Shown: piece after piece, positions 47,501-62,500 of the stretch | Position numbering within the stretch: the first letter of the stretch is position 1 | Layout: every line of letters starts with the position of its first letter | Source of the DNA: Rhodamnia argentea | Taxonomy: Eukaryota; Streptophyta; Magnoliopsida; Myrtales; Myrtaceae | NCBI RefSeq assembly: GCF_020921035.1 | Contig: NC_063155.1 | Coordinates: 10,029,001 to 10,093,000 of the forward strand | Length of the DNA: 64,000 nucleotides | Direction of reading: 5' to 3' | The notes under the pieces: model-generated | What the model was told of the DNA's origin: nothing | What the model saw: the letters and a program-made list of their open reading frames with translations, nothing else | Database searches by the model: none | Program-made: the position numbers and the translations under genes

Positions 47501-50500
47501 TAGTATCATGGGCATCTTATTTGTTATGAAAGGAAGATAACCATTAACAACATAAAAGATATACCAAAATGCATACCAGGAGTCCAGTCAATGCGGTAAA
47601 TCTTGACACCACCAAAGGAAGTTTCTTAAGATACAATGTAATAACCAGCGAACCCTCCATTATGCTATTGTTGATCTCACGAAAAATTCTCTCGACCCTA
47701 TTAAGACAAAGTTTACACAGGAGAAGATATCCAAATCATTATAGGAACACATTCAGCTGTCAAATTTCTTCAAAGAACCATATGATTACATCAACTTAGA
47801 ACATAAGCATACAGATCTAAAATTTGAACCCTACCAGAGTCTACCCTCTCCATCAACAAGAGAGAGTAATATTTTCTCTGTGCTGTAATAGCATTCTTGA
47901 ACAGCATAGGCCATATATTCATCTCTACATATCCTATTCCACAAATCCGCCTGGGTGTCTCTGCAGTCCAATGCCAAATCAATCGCCAACAGGATCTGAG
48001 CAGAGCAGACATAATAAAACAGTTCAGTTGATGACTAGCATCATCCATTTGAAATCAGTATGCATAAACTTGAGAAAAGTACCTTGCTGCTTAAAAGGAA
48101 CAATGGCCATTGAACTAATCCTAAGCTTCCTGTGTTGCTAGGAATGAAAAGCAAATCCATCTCCCTGCAGCAAAGAAACCAATTAAACAACTATGAACCA
48201 ACATAAAAAGAAAAGGGGGAAGTAGAAACATAGATCAGAACAAAATCCAGGTATTACTTTCTCACTAGAAAGAAGCATTCTTTCATAAACTTACCTGTTA
48301 CTGATATAGTCTTCCTCCCGTAAGCTTTTAATAATATCATTCCAAAATGGAGAAAACATGGCCGCATATACTTTATTCATGTCTTGTGCATCCTGCACAT
48401 AAATACATAAAATAAGAGAATGATAAACTCAATTAAAGAAAAAAAGGATGAAACATGAAACATGAGTACACCACTAACCTGGGGTGACTGCTGATTAAAG
48501 GGCATCCTGAAAACAAAGAGGATAACAGATGAGTTAACAAGGGTGATTATGCAACGACAAGAACAAAAAAAGTTGACTGAGGAAAAACCCAGAAATGCTA
48601 CATATAAGCCACAGAGAATAATTATCACCGCTTCATTTGGGAAGATACGAGATTCTTAACAAAAGCTTCAGGGAAGGACTCGAAACGCCTATGCAGCATT
48701 TCAATGGAGCGTATCTGCCAAAAAAAATTTCAATGCACGGCATGAGGTTTACAAGGGAAAGAACATCCAACCATTCTAGAAATATGCAACTTAGAAAGAA
48801 TGCTACCGCCAGCCAAGTCTAAAATTAGTCCGTGGTCTACAAACTACTGTACCTCGCCTAATCGGGCACGAGCACCCATCACACCACCGACAATTGCAGA
48901 CAAGAGAGTATACCAGATGTGAATGTCCATGAGATAAATCTGGCAATTTAAAAATAGAGCGGACCATTGTCAATACTATATTCAAACAAATATATTAACT
49001 ATCCAGTGTTTAAAATCAAACTGCAGCTTTTCTTCTTATAAACTAATTAGGAGGATTCCAAACAGATCAAATTTTTTCTTCTTGACATGAAGGCAATTGT
49101 ACACCTTTGGATGGCAAAAAAAAAAAAGACTAGCAAAAGGGTACTCACAGCTACAACCGGAGCCCAAAGGCTGGCTATGGCCAAGGCATTATTGTTATCT
49201 GCTCAACAGTTGGAAAAAATCATAAGTAATGATATCTTAATCCACTAAAAATACATATGCATGTTTCCCAAATGGGCGAGTTGACGTGTCCAGCAAAGCA
49301 AAGAGTAAGGCTTGTAAAAAGATCATTTCCTGCTCCCTGAAGTGCAAATACATTGGCAAACACGGATTTGGATGCCTTCTATACATACACATGTTTGGAT
49401 TGTCTACCAAAATGAATTAGCACCAAGATGACACCAACCATTAGAGGAAAACAATCTGGATGCTCTACCCAGGATATCCATGACAACAAGCACTTCCACC
49501 ATTAATGATGACGAAATCACTCTCCTCCAAATGCTTCTACTTCTCAGCCTCCACACAAGGTAAAGAGGGATCAACCATCATAGCTTCCTCTTTTTTTTTT
49601 TTCCTTCTTTCTTTTTTTTTTTTTTTTTGCATAGACAAAACCCCTACCAAAGCCTTCAGGCTTCATCTCCTCCTGGATCAATTTCACTATTATCCAGCTA
49701 ATCCTGACACATGCCAAAATCAAATTAAGGAGTTTGCATCCTATGGGTGGAGTGATAGGTAGTTATTTTCTCTAATGCAACTGCTCACCAAAACCAACCA
49801 ATCTTCAACAGACTAAGCATTCAGTAAAAGCCTCCTTGAAAAAACTGAAAAATCCTAAGTACCCTGATCTCCACCTGAATCAAAGGTAAGTACTGATTCA
49901 TTCTCAATCATTCCAAAAGTTAAGCACTGGTATGATTGGACTTCAAAGACTGATTGTTAGCGAACTGCCATTTTACCACATCTTCCTCAACTCGTTCAGC
50001 TTTGTATTCTCTCCCTCACAATAATTAAAGTTCCTCGAACATCCGCCTTTACAGTATTTACACCATAAAAACAGAAATTCCAGAGCTGAGGAGCTGGCAA
50101 GTCTACATCTTTAAGAAAATTGGGTTCAAGGTGGAATCAAACAGCACTGCCATGCCAACCAGAAATGGAATCTCCTCTGGCAATGTTGCAGTTGATAATA
50201 CTTATTAAATCATAACAATGCATAACAATCTATGTACAAAGCCTCATTTAAAGAGAGTCATCACTAACTTTACTAGCTAAACCCAAATGATTCTGCAATT
50301 TTGCTGATGATCTTTTATAGCACAGCGGATAGCACTTTCGCAGTGATATTGTAAACGCTCCAAAACAAAGTAATCATTTTGGAATATCAATGTCTGTCAA
50401 ACCATTTCTCTTAAGATAGCATTAAAATGGCCGAAAATCAAGATTTCTTGGAAATTCTGTGAAGGTCCCTTCAGTTTATGCTTAACGATATCTATTCTTT

Positions 50501-53500
50501 TTCAGAGAAGCGCTTCAATCAAAATCCCGCCACGAAGTGTTCTGTCTTCCAAAATAAAGACATTAAACCAGAAAGAAATGAAGCTCCCTCACAATTACCA
50601 CTAGCTCTCACTCAATATGTAACACAAAAGTTGGATTTACTTTCAGTATTGCTTATGTAAACAGTCCCACAGTAATAGAAATAACATATCTTGATGGAGA
50701 AACTAAAACTGGCAACTCCACCAAGAAGAATAGGCTCAGAGAAAAAGCTTAATCCACAGACGCAGTCCCACAACCAGCCCAACTAAGAATCCAATCGTAC
50801 GCCAAAAGCCCATGTCACGCCAAGCAATCCTAACTTAAGAGTGTAGCAGGCAAGGTGTTGCACAAAAGACTGTCTGTATTCTGCGGATGACAAGTTATGA
50901 CCAGCTCATTGGAGGTCTCGTGGTTGTCCCACACGAGATGAAAACAGGTCTCCTAGGTAATATAACTAGGTTGGCAGCATCATATTTTGAATTTCAAGAT
51001 TACATAACAAAATATAAATGGAGATATCTAATTACACAGAGCAAGCAACCAATATAAAACTAAAACAGTAAGCTAGCTAAGGTCCATAATTCACTAGTAA
51101 CCATCATAGTGTCACTAGAGTTAGCAACAAAAATGCAAATTAGAGTGGCAACCTAGATGAATCCCAAACTTCGACTTCAGCATAATCTTGCACGTGTTTA
51201 TCACATGCTCTAAATAAATCACCTAGTATCTCAATCTATCTCGCAGAAATCTCTAAAGAAAACCTATATGAGGGCCAAGTACCTACTCATTTTTAATCAA
51301 TTTGGTACTAATTTAACTTAAAAAACAATAAAATAGCAGGAAATAGAGAACTTTTGCCTAGATAAAATTGGTACTACTTTCCCTACCTAAATATTCACTA
51401 GGGGGAAAAAAATTAAAGAGTGGCCCTACAATTTTAAAACTACATAAAAAAACTTACTTTCTGATTCTTAAATTTGAAAACTAAATAAAAACTTACTTTT
51501 TGAAATCAAATCATGCCATGAGTATGGCAAAGATGGAAGATCACTAATAATCCTGGTCGGCTTCACAAGAGGTTTAATCTGCAGTCGAAGAAGATATCAG
51601 GCTTAAAAAAAAAAGAGCCAGATATTCTATACATTAAAAACTAGCAGAGAGAAAACACTCATGGTTTAGCTTTTACAACTAAGCAAGTTAAACCAACTTG
51701 CCTGGAGGAAGTAAGCAAATGTAAATTTGCATATGAAAATGACCAACCAGTATAGAACATACCTGCAGTAGATGAAATAAAACAGTCAATATAGATTCTC
51801 GCTGCTTACAGCTGACATTCATTAATCATGGCGAAATAAAAGAAAACACATTTAAATGAAAGGTAAGTGTTACCAAAACAATAGAGAGATCATATGGGAC
51901 ATCATGTCAGCATACTGAATAACAAAAAAAGTAGAGCTCTAGACCACTTAAGTAGCCACATATTTGGAAAACCAGCAAACATAGAAGAAAAGATCCTACA
52001 TAGGAAATAAAGTGTATTCCGTTATATCTAATTGGATCAAGTTACAGGACTTCAACTTACCCAAACCTTAATCACAGATGACCATCTAGAGAAATGTAGA
52101 TGAAAAGTAGAAAACCCACTCCAAGTGTTACGATAACAAATGTCAATAGCACAAGTATAATAGTAATCTCCTGTTACGAGGCTCATTGCTGGAGTTCCAT
52201 TGGCCATCGCCATCATTTGTGCTGAAACTCGTCCTATGCTGACAGTCATACAAGGTATATAAAGCGGGTAGAGACTTGGGGAGAGACGAATAGAGAATCT
52301 TATCTTAATGACAATATACCCACGTTAAACCAGCTATTACTAATCAAAGTAAGATTCACACTAAAATTCAGTCCAACTCTTCCTCACCTTTCTATTCTAT
52401 CAGTACTCTGCTATGTGTTTCTTGTATCTTTGGTCTAGCAATTTTGGATCAACAAGTTTTCTTTAACCATTTCTTGAAAAACATTATGAAGGCCATCCTA
52501 GAATGGAGTTATTTATTGACGTTAGTTAAGACTTGAAGAAAGAAAAGGGCGAGATAAGGAAGTAGCACTTGCATCGGTTACTTTACATGCACGGGGACGT
52601 TTTTCTGTCTAAAATGATCCAGCAGAAAATAATAGAAATGACTCCACGAAGCAAAGCATATCACTGGGTACATAAGAATAGATTTTGACACATAGTATTC
52701 TCAAATTCTGTATACAAGATAAATAAATAAATAAATAACCAATTCATCAATAAACTTGACCGAGGATTCTGGACTTCAAGCTGACTAGTAACTGGATTGA
52801 GACAAATGAAGGAGAAGAGCTACACTCATTTGGTAGCCCATGCCACAGATCGTATAAAAAGGAAAAAAGATTAACAATCCCTACAACTCACTTCTAAGAG
52901 TTAAACTAAAGCCAATGCTACACTGTGATAGCACAGAAGTACTGAGGATCACACAAGGTTCATGCATCCATAGACACTATTAATCGTCATGCCCATGAGG
53001 ACAAAAGCTTACCGACAGTAATCGCTCAAACTTTCATAAAGTCCACGGCCAACAAAATAACGTTCCTGGTAGGAAGTATAGAGATCAAAATAAGAAGGAG
53101 ATGGTCATCTACAAATGATCTGAAAAGGAAACATTGAATTAAAATTTCTAACATCAGCCGAATGAGCCACACAGAATACCTGATAAATCCACTTAAAAAA
53201 TTGAAAAAATGATTGATCAGACATCTGAGAAAGGGAATGACATGCGGGTAGTTTCAGCAGCAGCCCTAGGACTACGCGTAAAGCCGCATAAACACCCACA
53301 ACCAGTATGTAGATCCGAAAATAGGTAGAATCCGAGTTGTTCTTATTCATTTCATCCACAACTTTCCTGCAAGTTAATCACTACTTATTACAACCCACCA
53401 AATCCAGTCAGAAAGGGGAAAGAAAAAACAACCTTACAAGATTGCGTGACTGTTCTTTTCCACTCTTCAAAAGCCAAAACCACAAACTTACAGGTATAGA

Positions 53501-56500
53501 TATGTCACAGCCACAGAGGTCAAGCCACACCAGAAGAACCTAATGACCAGCCTTGAGATTGCCATTCCTCTTGCTGTAGTGTAAGCCCCATACATGAGGA
53601 TGACATCTAAGCAACCTATCAAGAAAGCAACCAAAACGATAGCTTTTGAAAAGGGTGCTAAAAACGGACCACAAGGGTTATTATTTGGATATGCAGATGC
53701 ATGAACAAAAGAAACACCAAAGGGAACTCACTCTCAACAAAATTCATTATAGCAAATGTAGGCCCGATACTAAGAACTGCCTTGAAAGCACGCAAATTTA
53801 TATCACCTTTATGAAAGGCAATAAGTGTGAGAGCCTGAAATAGAAAGTAAGCAAAGAGAACTTCTATCAAATTGCAGAAACAATAGTATTGAACCCGATA
53901 TAGTCGTATTATCATCTAACTACCTGAAACATTAACACCAAGAAGATCCAAAGACGATGAAAACTTCGATACAAGTGAAGAAAAGTACGGTGCTCGACGA
54001 ACGTGCTTTTCCCAGTCTGCAAAATTCACATGCATGCGAGTCAGTGAAATGTGCAATAGTAAAGATATATTTCAGAAAGAGTAGAATACTCTAAAAGTAC
54101 AACTAGAAGAATGAATGGTGTCAAATATGGTATTGTATATTCATTCTTTACTTGTATAATTTGTTTGCAACAGTTCTTCATGTACAATCCACAAAAACAT
54201 TGATGAAAGCAAGCATTGAACAGCTCACAGCAACACAAGCTTATTGACACTAAATGGCTCCACTCTATGGATCATCTTACGCCATTACTCAGCATAAAGC
54301 ACGATACTAAAAAACAGAGACTCAAAAATCAACAATCACCAATCACAAATCTATATGGCAAAGAACAAAGCCGTTGATATGACCAAATACTCGGTATAGG
54401 TTCTCAGTCATTTAATATCCACAGGAAAGCTAATAATCAACTAAACATCGCTCTTTAAAATTAGAGAATAAGCAATGCCAGCCATTTTCCTCACTATCAA
54501 AAGAAAAATATGATAAATCTGTAAGTGAGCCTATGTTCACTTAATAACGAGTCTATGAACAAGTTACAAATACTGGATGCACATCTCCACTTGGTATGTT
54601 CCCAATATAATCCATGTCAAGAAACTCAAAATAACACCAAATTTCAATATCCTCTAAAATACAACAGAGTTCCCATGTTTAGCATAACAGATAAGGCAGA
54701 GATTTTGAAAATCTAGGGTTTGATTTAGAACAAACCCTTTTCCTCCCTTTAGGCTTCATGAAGAAAGGTGAATCCATTCTGAAAGGCCAGCCCAATTCAA
54801 AACAAGTAGGTGACCTGCAATAGATGCAAATGGGAGAAATTAAATAACAGAGACATTTGCGAAACAAATTTACCAATTTGAGAAGGATTATATCAGCTAG
54901 GAGAACAAACCAAAAGTATTCGTTGAAGTCATCATAATTTCTCCATTTAGAATGTGGAGCTCTCCCATTATCATTATTTGCAGCTTCCTGCATGAAATTA
55001 AAATTAAAATTTTGATACAGAAAGTAACTGAAAATACACAAACAGGACGCCATCTGTTACTTGAAACTAGAATACAAATTTGCCAGCTATAAGTGTCACT
55101 CATTTTACTTTGCTCTCCTAAACAGTATTGACATGCTTAATGAAATTATTATCTTCATTCTGTCAAATCTAGTTATCCAATTTAAGCAACAAGTATCTCA
55201 CAATGGCAACCAACAGGCTCACACTTTTGCGCTTCTTCAGCCAAAAAAGAAAGGAAAGAAAGGCTGGACTGAAGAAGAGCAATGTGTGGGCATCAAGAAG
55301 CTGATAAACTCTTGAGAGTGTGTTAGCATAATATCAAGAGAAACTAACAAGCACATAGAAGAAAATATACACACAAACGAACTCGTAGAGACGATTAAAT
55401 AGAAAGGCCATACTGAGAAATTTTTTCATTATGTCAGTAAAGTTACCAACTTAAACAATCTAACACACATTTTGTCAAATATGAAAGCTTATAAATATAC
55501 AAAATACAATGACAGTAATCCAGTGAAAACTCATATCTAACAGAGACCTGGAAAGAGACAACACATAGAAACTCCATAACCTCAAAGAGCATTTGCAAGA
55601 AAAAAGCAGCAACACAATGTCGACACTCGAAGGGAGAAAAAAACGATATCGACATCTTTTCAAATCAGAAAGAAACTATCAAAATAATTAGGAGTACCCA
55701 CCATGACCAAGGTATGATATATAGGACAAATTATTTGCTTCAGGAATGATGCTGAACCACTTTCTGTTCTACAGCTTGCAGCAATGTTAGCCTCTCCATG
55801 ATCCAATATCGCATCTAATTCTTTTGCCATCTGTAAAGTAAAGCAATTTTGTTACCATCCATGAGGCAATGCATATTCGGAATTCTATTTAGGCAGCATG
55901 CATTCCTACAACTAGAACAAAAAATAAAATGACATATGAACTGAAACTCTCGAAATATTGGAAAACAAAAATTGGCCTTCAAGCAATGACAGCATTGACC
56001 TCAAGAAAAAGTGAAATTTGAAGGTGAACCTCCTCTCACAGATCAGAAGTTATCAAAAAAAAAAATTTGGGCCCAGCATGAGAGCAGCAAAAATTTTGTC
56101 TAGGGGAAAGTCAAACCTCCCCTAGCAGTCTCAAAGTTAATTCTTGAAGAATATGAACAGGACACTTTCCAAGAGAGTTGATATTGCCTCGAGGTTGGAG
56201 TAAGGTCTGTGGAGTTTGGGCATTGAAAATGATCTTAACAAGCATGAAAACGAATCCGTGATTTACTTACAATAGAGATGATGCTCCAAGACCTTGAAAG
56301 ACCAAACCCCGGTTGTCTTCATTGGAAACAAAATGACTTGGTTTTCTAAACCCAGGACCCTATCATAGTAGATATGCTCTCTCCTTCTCACAATTAGAAT
56401 GAAGGTTTACATGAAATGTAAACCTGAGAGGTCTCCACAACTCAATGAAGAGAGGTGTTCTCAGATTTTTCTTAATTGTCAAATGGAGGTGCACATGAAC

Positions 56501-59500
56501 GGTAAAGAAAATACGTGGGTGGGAAGCCAGCTACTGGAAAATGTTATTTCTTCAGAAGTTACAAGTTCACAGGTCATACATATGAAAGCTTTCACTTGTG
56601 ATTCATAGAGTAATGAACAAGATTAATGTGAGGCAGCTTAACATTCGCTCCGGCTATGATCATGTTTCTCGAATGGAAGTGAACAAGATTAACGTGAGGC
56701 AGCTTAATATTGGCTTTGGCTATGACAATGTTCCTCAAATGGAAGTGAAATTACTTTTTGAGAGGAATTGTCAGCTTCCCATGCTTTTACAGAACATTAA
56801 AAAAAGACTTCTAAATTCATCTCTTTTTGATCTTTTTTCATTTTTCATTTTGGTTTGAAACTGACCTTTAAGCTAAAGAAGAGGTGGTTAATCTCTTTGA
56901 ACTTTCAGGATATCAAAGAAGCCACTCTCCTACGTTAGACTATGGGTAGACATTCTACTTACTTTCTTGTCTTGCAACTCCTAGTAACTATTAAATTAAG
57001 AAATGTCCAATTCTCCAATAAATCCACATCATAAGAAAATTTGCAACCCTATACAAGTCCATCTTTTGGCAATGCAAATATGCATCAAATATAGTCGGCT
57101 ACAGAATAGTTTAATGCTCGAGAACATCAGTTTGCTAAATCGGTAGAGGCAACCCTTCCTCAAGTGCTGACCTAGATTAAAGTCTTGCCATTCCCCAAGC
57201 CCATCACCCATAACCAAGAGAAATTGAAGACACTACAACTACACGTGTAATGAATAAGTGCCGAAGGACAAGTTTAAAGAACCGAACAACAAACTGAAAA
57301 GACTTACATTGTGAAAGATATAGCAGATACATTCAGGAAGGAACCGCACATTCGCACCTTCACCCCATATGAGAAAGTACAATGAAACCATAAAGAGCTT
57401 CCTGTCCCTAGTAATTGCTTCTAAACTGAACATAAAAACATTAGATAGATCAAGACAGAAATGAAATTACAAAAAATTAGAATATTAGTAAATCTTTCAA
57501 AGCAGTAACCTAACCTATTCCAGACAAGTCGAATCCGCAAGTATCTGCACCACTTGATATAGTTATCCAGCACCTTCAAGAACACCTCATTGACAGCTTT
57601 CTCATCTATTTTCTGGATCCAAAAATAGACCAGGTAGTGTTCAGCCACTGACCCATGCAGAACAAAGATCACACATTTGCATGTTTCACAGAAAGTTTTT
57701 CTAAAATAAGCACCAAGGGGCCATCCATCCAGGCAGTAAAATACAGACAGCAACAAAATCTTTGCTTTGAGGCTCAAATATGGGGCTAATCAACAAAAAC
57801 CTACAACCTGAGATAGAAACCCAAATATTTTCTAAACCAACAAATATGCGCTAATATAGGAATATATCTCCGGTAATCTAACTCTTTAGATCTATTCCCT
57901 GCTAAGCTGTTGAAGAAATTATTAGAATGCACCCGTGGAAACAAAAATAACCAGGAGACCATTGGTCAACAAGCTCCTTGACAATCCTCAGTAACAAGAA
58001 TCACTTAAAAACGTCACAAAAGAGGAAAGTATCTAACCCTTTTCCACAAGACTCAAAGAAGGAACCTTTTGTAATGAACAAAAAATTCGGACGTTCTGAG
58101 AAAATTTATGTTGACTCAGTGAACCAATCCACTCTTGAGTCACATCCACTCCCAAACCCATTTTAAGTAATTATACATATAGGGATTCATTAGTCATATC
58201 GTCCATACAACAATCGTTATAATAAAATCTTCTTGGCATACATTTTGGTGGAAATACAGCAAAATATCACCTGCAGAAGTCTCCGTGAATCAAGTGCTTG
58301 GAGCCAACATGAAAGGATCAGCCAGAATTCGAACTCATAGATGCAAAAAAAAAGTCACACTTGGAAGAAGAACAATTCTTGAACTACGAATTTCAGAATG
58401 AACTGATATTGAAAATATTCAACAAACTCCCTGATATTGAAAAGATCAAACAAAATACCTGAAATCACAATTATAGTTGGCATAAAAGCACATAAAACTA
58501 GTAATCACATTGCAATAATCACCTTCTACCTCTTCATTCTTTAGATATTAAGACAATCAAGCAGAAAAATTTCACCAAATAACTGCATGCCAAGATGTAT
58601 GCATACGTGAAGCAAATAACATGAGCAACTTTAACTATGAGGACAAATAATAGAAATTCTTCCAAAGTGAATTTATCTCTAAGCAAAGGTACCAACAGGA
58701 TCAGTCTCAGCTGGTATTCTGAGTCGAGTCTGAGCATTCGCTAGAGCAAGAACAATATTCTCACGCTGATTCCTTATGTTGTCATTCTGCAAATAAATAA
58801 AAAAAAAAAAAAAAAACTAGATCATCCTATCAATCTTCTTCGATGAATAAATTAAAATGGACAGAATAATTGGTGACCATGCCCTATAACACTTCCGATA
58901 CAAAAGCTGAAAACAGAAAAATTCATTCATCACAGTAGTTATCAAACAAATAGAAAAACATGGACAAGCAATATATGCATTGAAGTAGAACTACAGATAC
59001 TACAAAGAATCTACCTGGCAGGCTGGTAATGTGGCACCCAACAAACCTCAACTGAAATATCCTATATCGTACAAAATATTTCCACTCCTAATACCTTTAA
59101 ACTCGTACGTTCAACTAAAACACGACCAAAACCATGGAGACACCACTCCCAATACCATAAACTCACATATTCAACTAAAACACGACCAAAACCATGGAGA
59201 GTTCCAGAATTGATTAACCACCCCATTGGAAGGGCACCTCAATATTGTCAGCATACATTGACAAGCTTCACTGAGCGAAGCCAAATATTTTGTGGCGAGG
59301 CCACTGAAAGAAGAGTTTTATCTCTGAAGCAGAAGTCGTAACACCAGCATAAGGGTTGATCCACCAGTACTTTTTAGCTATACTAGGAAGAGGAACAGCT
59401 GCTTATGACTTGTGAAATGTTTAACTGACAAGTACTTGTATATAAAAGGGTAAATTGCAAGTGTGATCATTTTGGAGAAAAGAAGTTCCGCAGAAACCAT

Positions 59501-62500
59501 TCCAGTAAAAGGCGGGTCCTTCCCCTTGTTCCTGTTTTCCTCCCTTATATATTTTCTGGCTTGTGTCCTTACTATCTACTCTAGCTTCAAAAAGATTCAG
59601 GAATCACTTGAAAGAGCTTAATCCAAGCAAGATATTTGGAGAAGCAAGTGGACAAAATTTGCACTCACTCTGACTATGAAATATCGACTAGTGGGCATTG
59701 CTTATACAACACATATTTTGAAAAGCAGAGCATAGTAAATCTATATAAACCACTACACAAGGAGTACAGTTTTGGATATCATCTTCCAAACTTCATCAAA
59801 ACTTTTGCAGCATCTTTTCCTAAAAAGGAAGTATATCATGTAATGCCCATAAACCACTACAGTGTTGCCACTAAATACAGTTACTTTTGTTGCGTGAGAG
59901 ATATTATCAGGTCAGCATAGCTACTTTAATCCTCCTACAATTATTTACCAGGCTTTCTGTTAGAAAGTCCAACCCAAAAGCTTAAGCTAATAAATAGAGG
60001 GAGACTACATGAATATAAAGAGCATTTATGACCCATTATCAAGCAATGTGGGACATACATCAACACCCCCTCTCACGTGCAAAACAGATTATGAGCCGCA
60101 CGTGAAATTTTGACTACGCTCATTCATGTGGAATTTTACGACGCACATTCTCGGAAGGGTTAGCACTAGCTACGATACCATGTTAAAAAGTCCAACCCAA
60201 AAGTTTAAGCTAATAGATGGAAAGAGACTACATGAATATAAAGAGTATTTAGGACCCATTACAAGCAACGTGGGACATACATCAACACTTTCTTTTCCTC
60301 TTCCTACTCCTTCATGCACATTCATGTAGAAACCCTTCCATAGCCCCATGAAATCCCTTAAAATTAATATCTAGATCCACTCAAACTAGGTCACATGCAT
60401 GATAAGCAAAATTGCACCTCATATGATATACATTACACAAGTAAGGTGAAAGTGAGAACAAGAATGCATAATAGAAAGGACTATTGATTCTTCAACAGAT
60501 TACGGACGAAATGGCGGTATGCCAAAGAAATTCGAGTATGAACAAAGGCATGAAAACACTTTACTACACTCCATAATTAACCATAGGGAAAAAAAAACAA
60601 AGTGAATAGTTGAATACAAAGTGTACATACCTGAAACCCAAACACATATTCTAAAAGATCAAAAATGTCAGCATCCCGCTGTCCGGAAATCTCAAAATCA
60701 GCAGGAAGTCTAGGGAAGTGATCAGCATATCGAATAGCTGATATGGCGCCTTTAACCTAGAAAAATTGGAAAAAAAAAGGGAAATGGTCACTGGCAAAAA
60801 CCATTAAGCCAAGACAGCAGGACCAATTCCAGCCAGCAGATGTTTGATAATGTACAAACTAGTGCATGACAGCGATTGTTTTCCCAAAGAAGGGAAAAAT
60901 TTTCAATCAAGAGACTTGGTTGACTAGGACCCCTTAAAGGAAGGTTAACTTACCTCTGGAAATATGCCAATAGCATTGGAAAGCACTGGTGCTTCCAAAG
61001 GAACAATATTGTAGGGAGTAAGCTCCCCAGCTAACGTTGCATCTGATTTCTTGAGTCTTCGCAACTGGAAAAAGTCACAAAATTGTTTATGTATAAAATA
61101 CAGAGTCAACCTGCCACAGTAGTACACCAGCAACAACAATAGCCACTCTGCCTCGTCTCACTAAGAAGGGTTTTCTATACAAGTAGTGCAGCTAACAAAA
61201 ATAATCACATATGCCATGAGCGCCCCTAGGCAAGCTTATTGAAAAGGCCCCTGACTCCAGATAGGCAATAGCACTTCACTGATAACATAGAAAGGGTTCC
61301 AACCAAAACCCACTCATAATAGTATGATATTAAAATTCACAACCAATATAGTTGTTTGCAAAATGCTGTTCTCCTGTAAGAGTGAAGATTGAGTTGTGGA
61401 ATCAGAAAGAAGAGAGTTTCTCTACCTTCCTTTAAGTAAAGATGAATTACATGGAAAGTCTATGAGTCAGTACCAAAGAGAGAGCATGTTTTTGTATAAA
61501 GTAGTTCTTTGATGTACTGATAGAACCCAAAAATGTCAATTAGTAACCTCTTCTTGGATGTGTTTTCCAACACCATGGGGATCTGCATCTTTGCTAAGTG
61601 CCTCCATGACCTCAACCAAAGCTCTCAAGGTACTGAACACCTTTTTTCTTGCTGAATAGCTGAGTTCCAACCTGCAGAGAAAGTTTTGTCAACCACCTCA
61701 GGAAAGTAACATTAAAGAGCCAAACATTCCCTGTCCCCATCCAAGAACAACATGGAAAGATCCATCTTGATATCAATTATCTAGCCAATCAGCTATAAGG
61801 GAGTACTATTAGTCGCAATTTCACGACTAAAGAGAGCAAGAGAGCAATCGTGAGACATACATTACAAGCAGCAAAGAGACATGTCCCAAAAGCATATCTC
61901 ACAGAAAAAGCATTCATAATTACTATCATTTTCCTGGAGGATCAAAAATCAAGCACTGAGGAGTAAAACAAACTTTACAGTTGACAAAAGAATATACATT
62001 TGAGGACTTTCTCACCTTCACAAAGTACAAATTGTTGAAATTGTTGATTCATCAGTTTAGGGTGCATCTACATTGACTTATACTTTTTCCTTTCTGCCGA
62101 ATCAAAATCTTGTGACTCACGCACTTCGATATTTTTTTGAACCCTAAACACCCAAAACTTTCACAACATACGAATTTTGTCACGCAGATTAACATAATTT
62201 TTTTCACAAATTTTGAAGTTACATATAATTTGTACATTTTTGGTCAGAAGGTGAAGAAGTACATTTGGATTTTGCAGCCCCCTAATGTCACTGCCATGCA
62301 TCTTACTTTCTGAAGATTCAAGGGGTTAAGATGTTACATCCTCCATTGCCACCTTGGTGTTTTTGCAACCCAACATCAAGAACCCATTTCACCAGGCATA
62401 CTTTTGTGTGTAAGCAGTAGTTAATGAAAGCTAATAGTGTTGCTTTAGATGAACAATATATCCTAAAAATTTCGGGATTAACTGGTTTTATTGATCAAGT

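Larger units (their letters stand above)
35866..48714 (-). other. GSL8 exon map, exons 22-51
   Basis: Exons in transcript order: 48629-48714, 48479-48506, 48295-48392, 48083-48164, 47835-47995, 47577-47697, 47344-47441, 47164-47254, 46927-47087, 46730-46839, 45985-46119, 45811-45879, 45556-45727, 45062-45179, 44008-44127, 42265-42380, 42096-42179, 41779-41891, 40787-40839, 40527-40703, 40389-40436, 39699-39857, 39199-39312, 39021-39109, 38666-38824, 38399-38501, 37902-38021, 36493-36543, 36211-36393 and 35866-36102. Exon 23 is only 28 bases. The donor after exon 47 is GC (CAG followed by GCATGT). The stop TAA is at 35866-35868. Confidence 0.88.
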
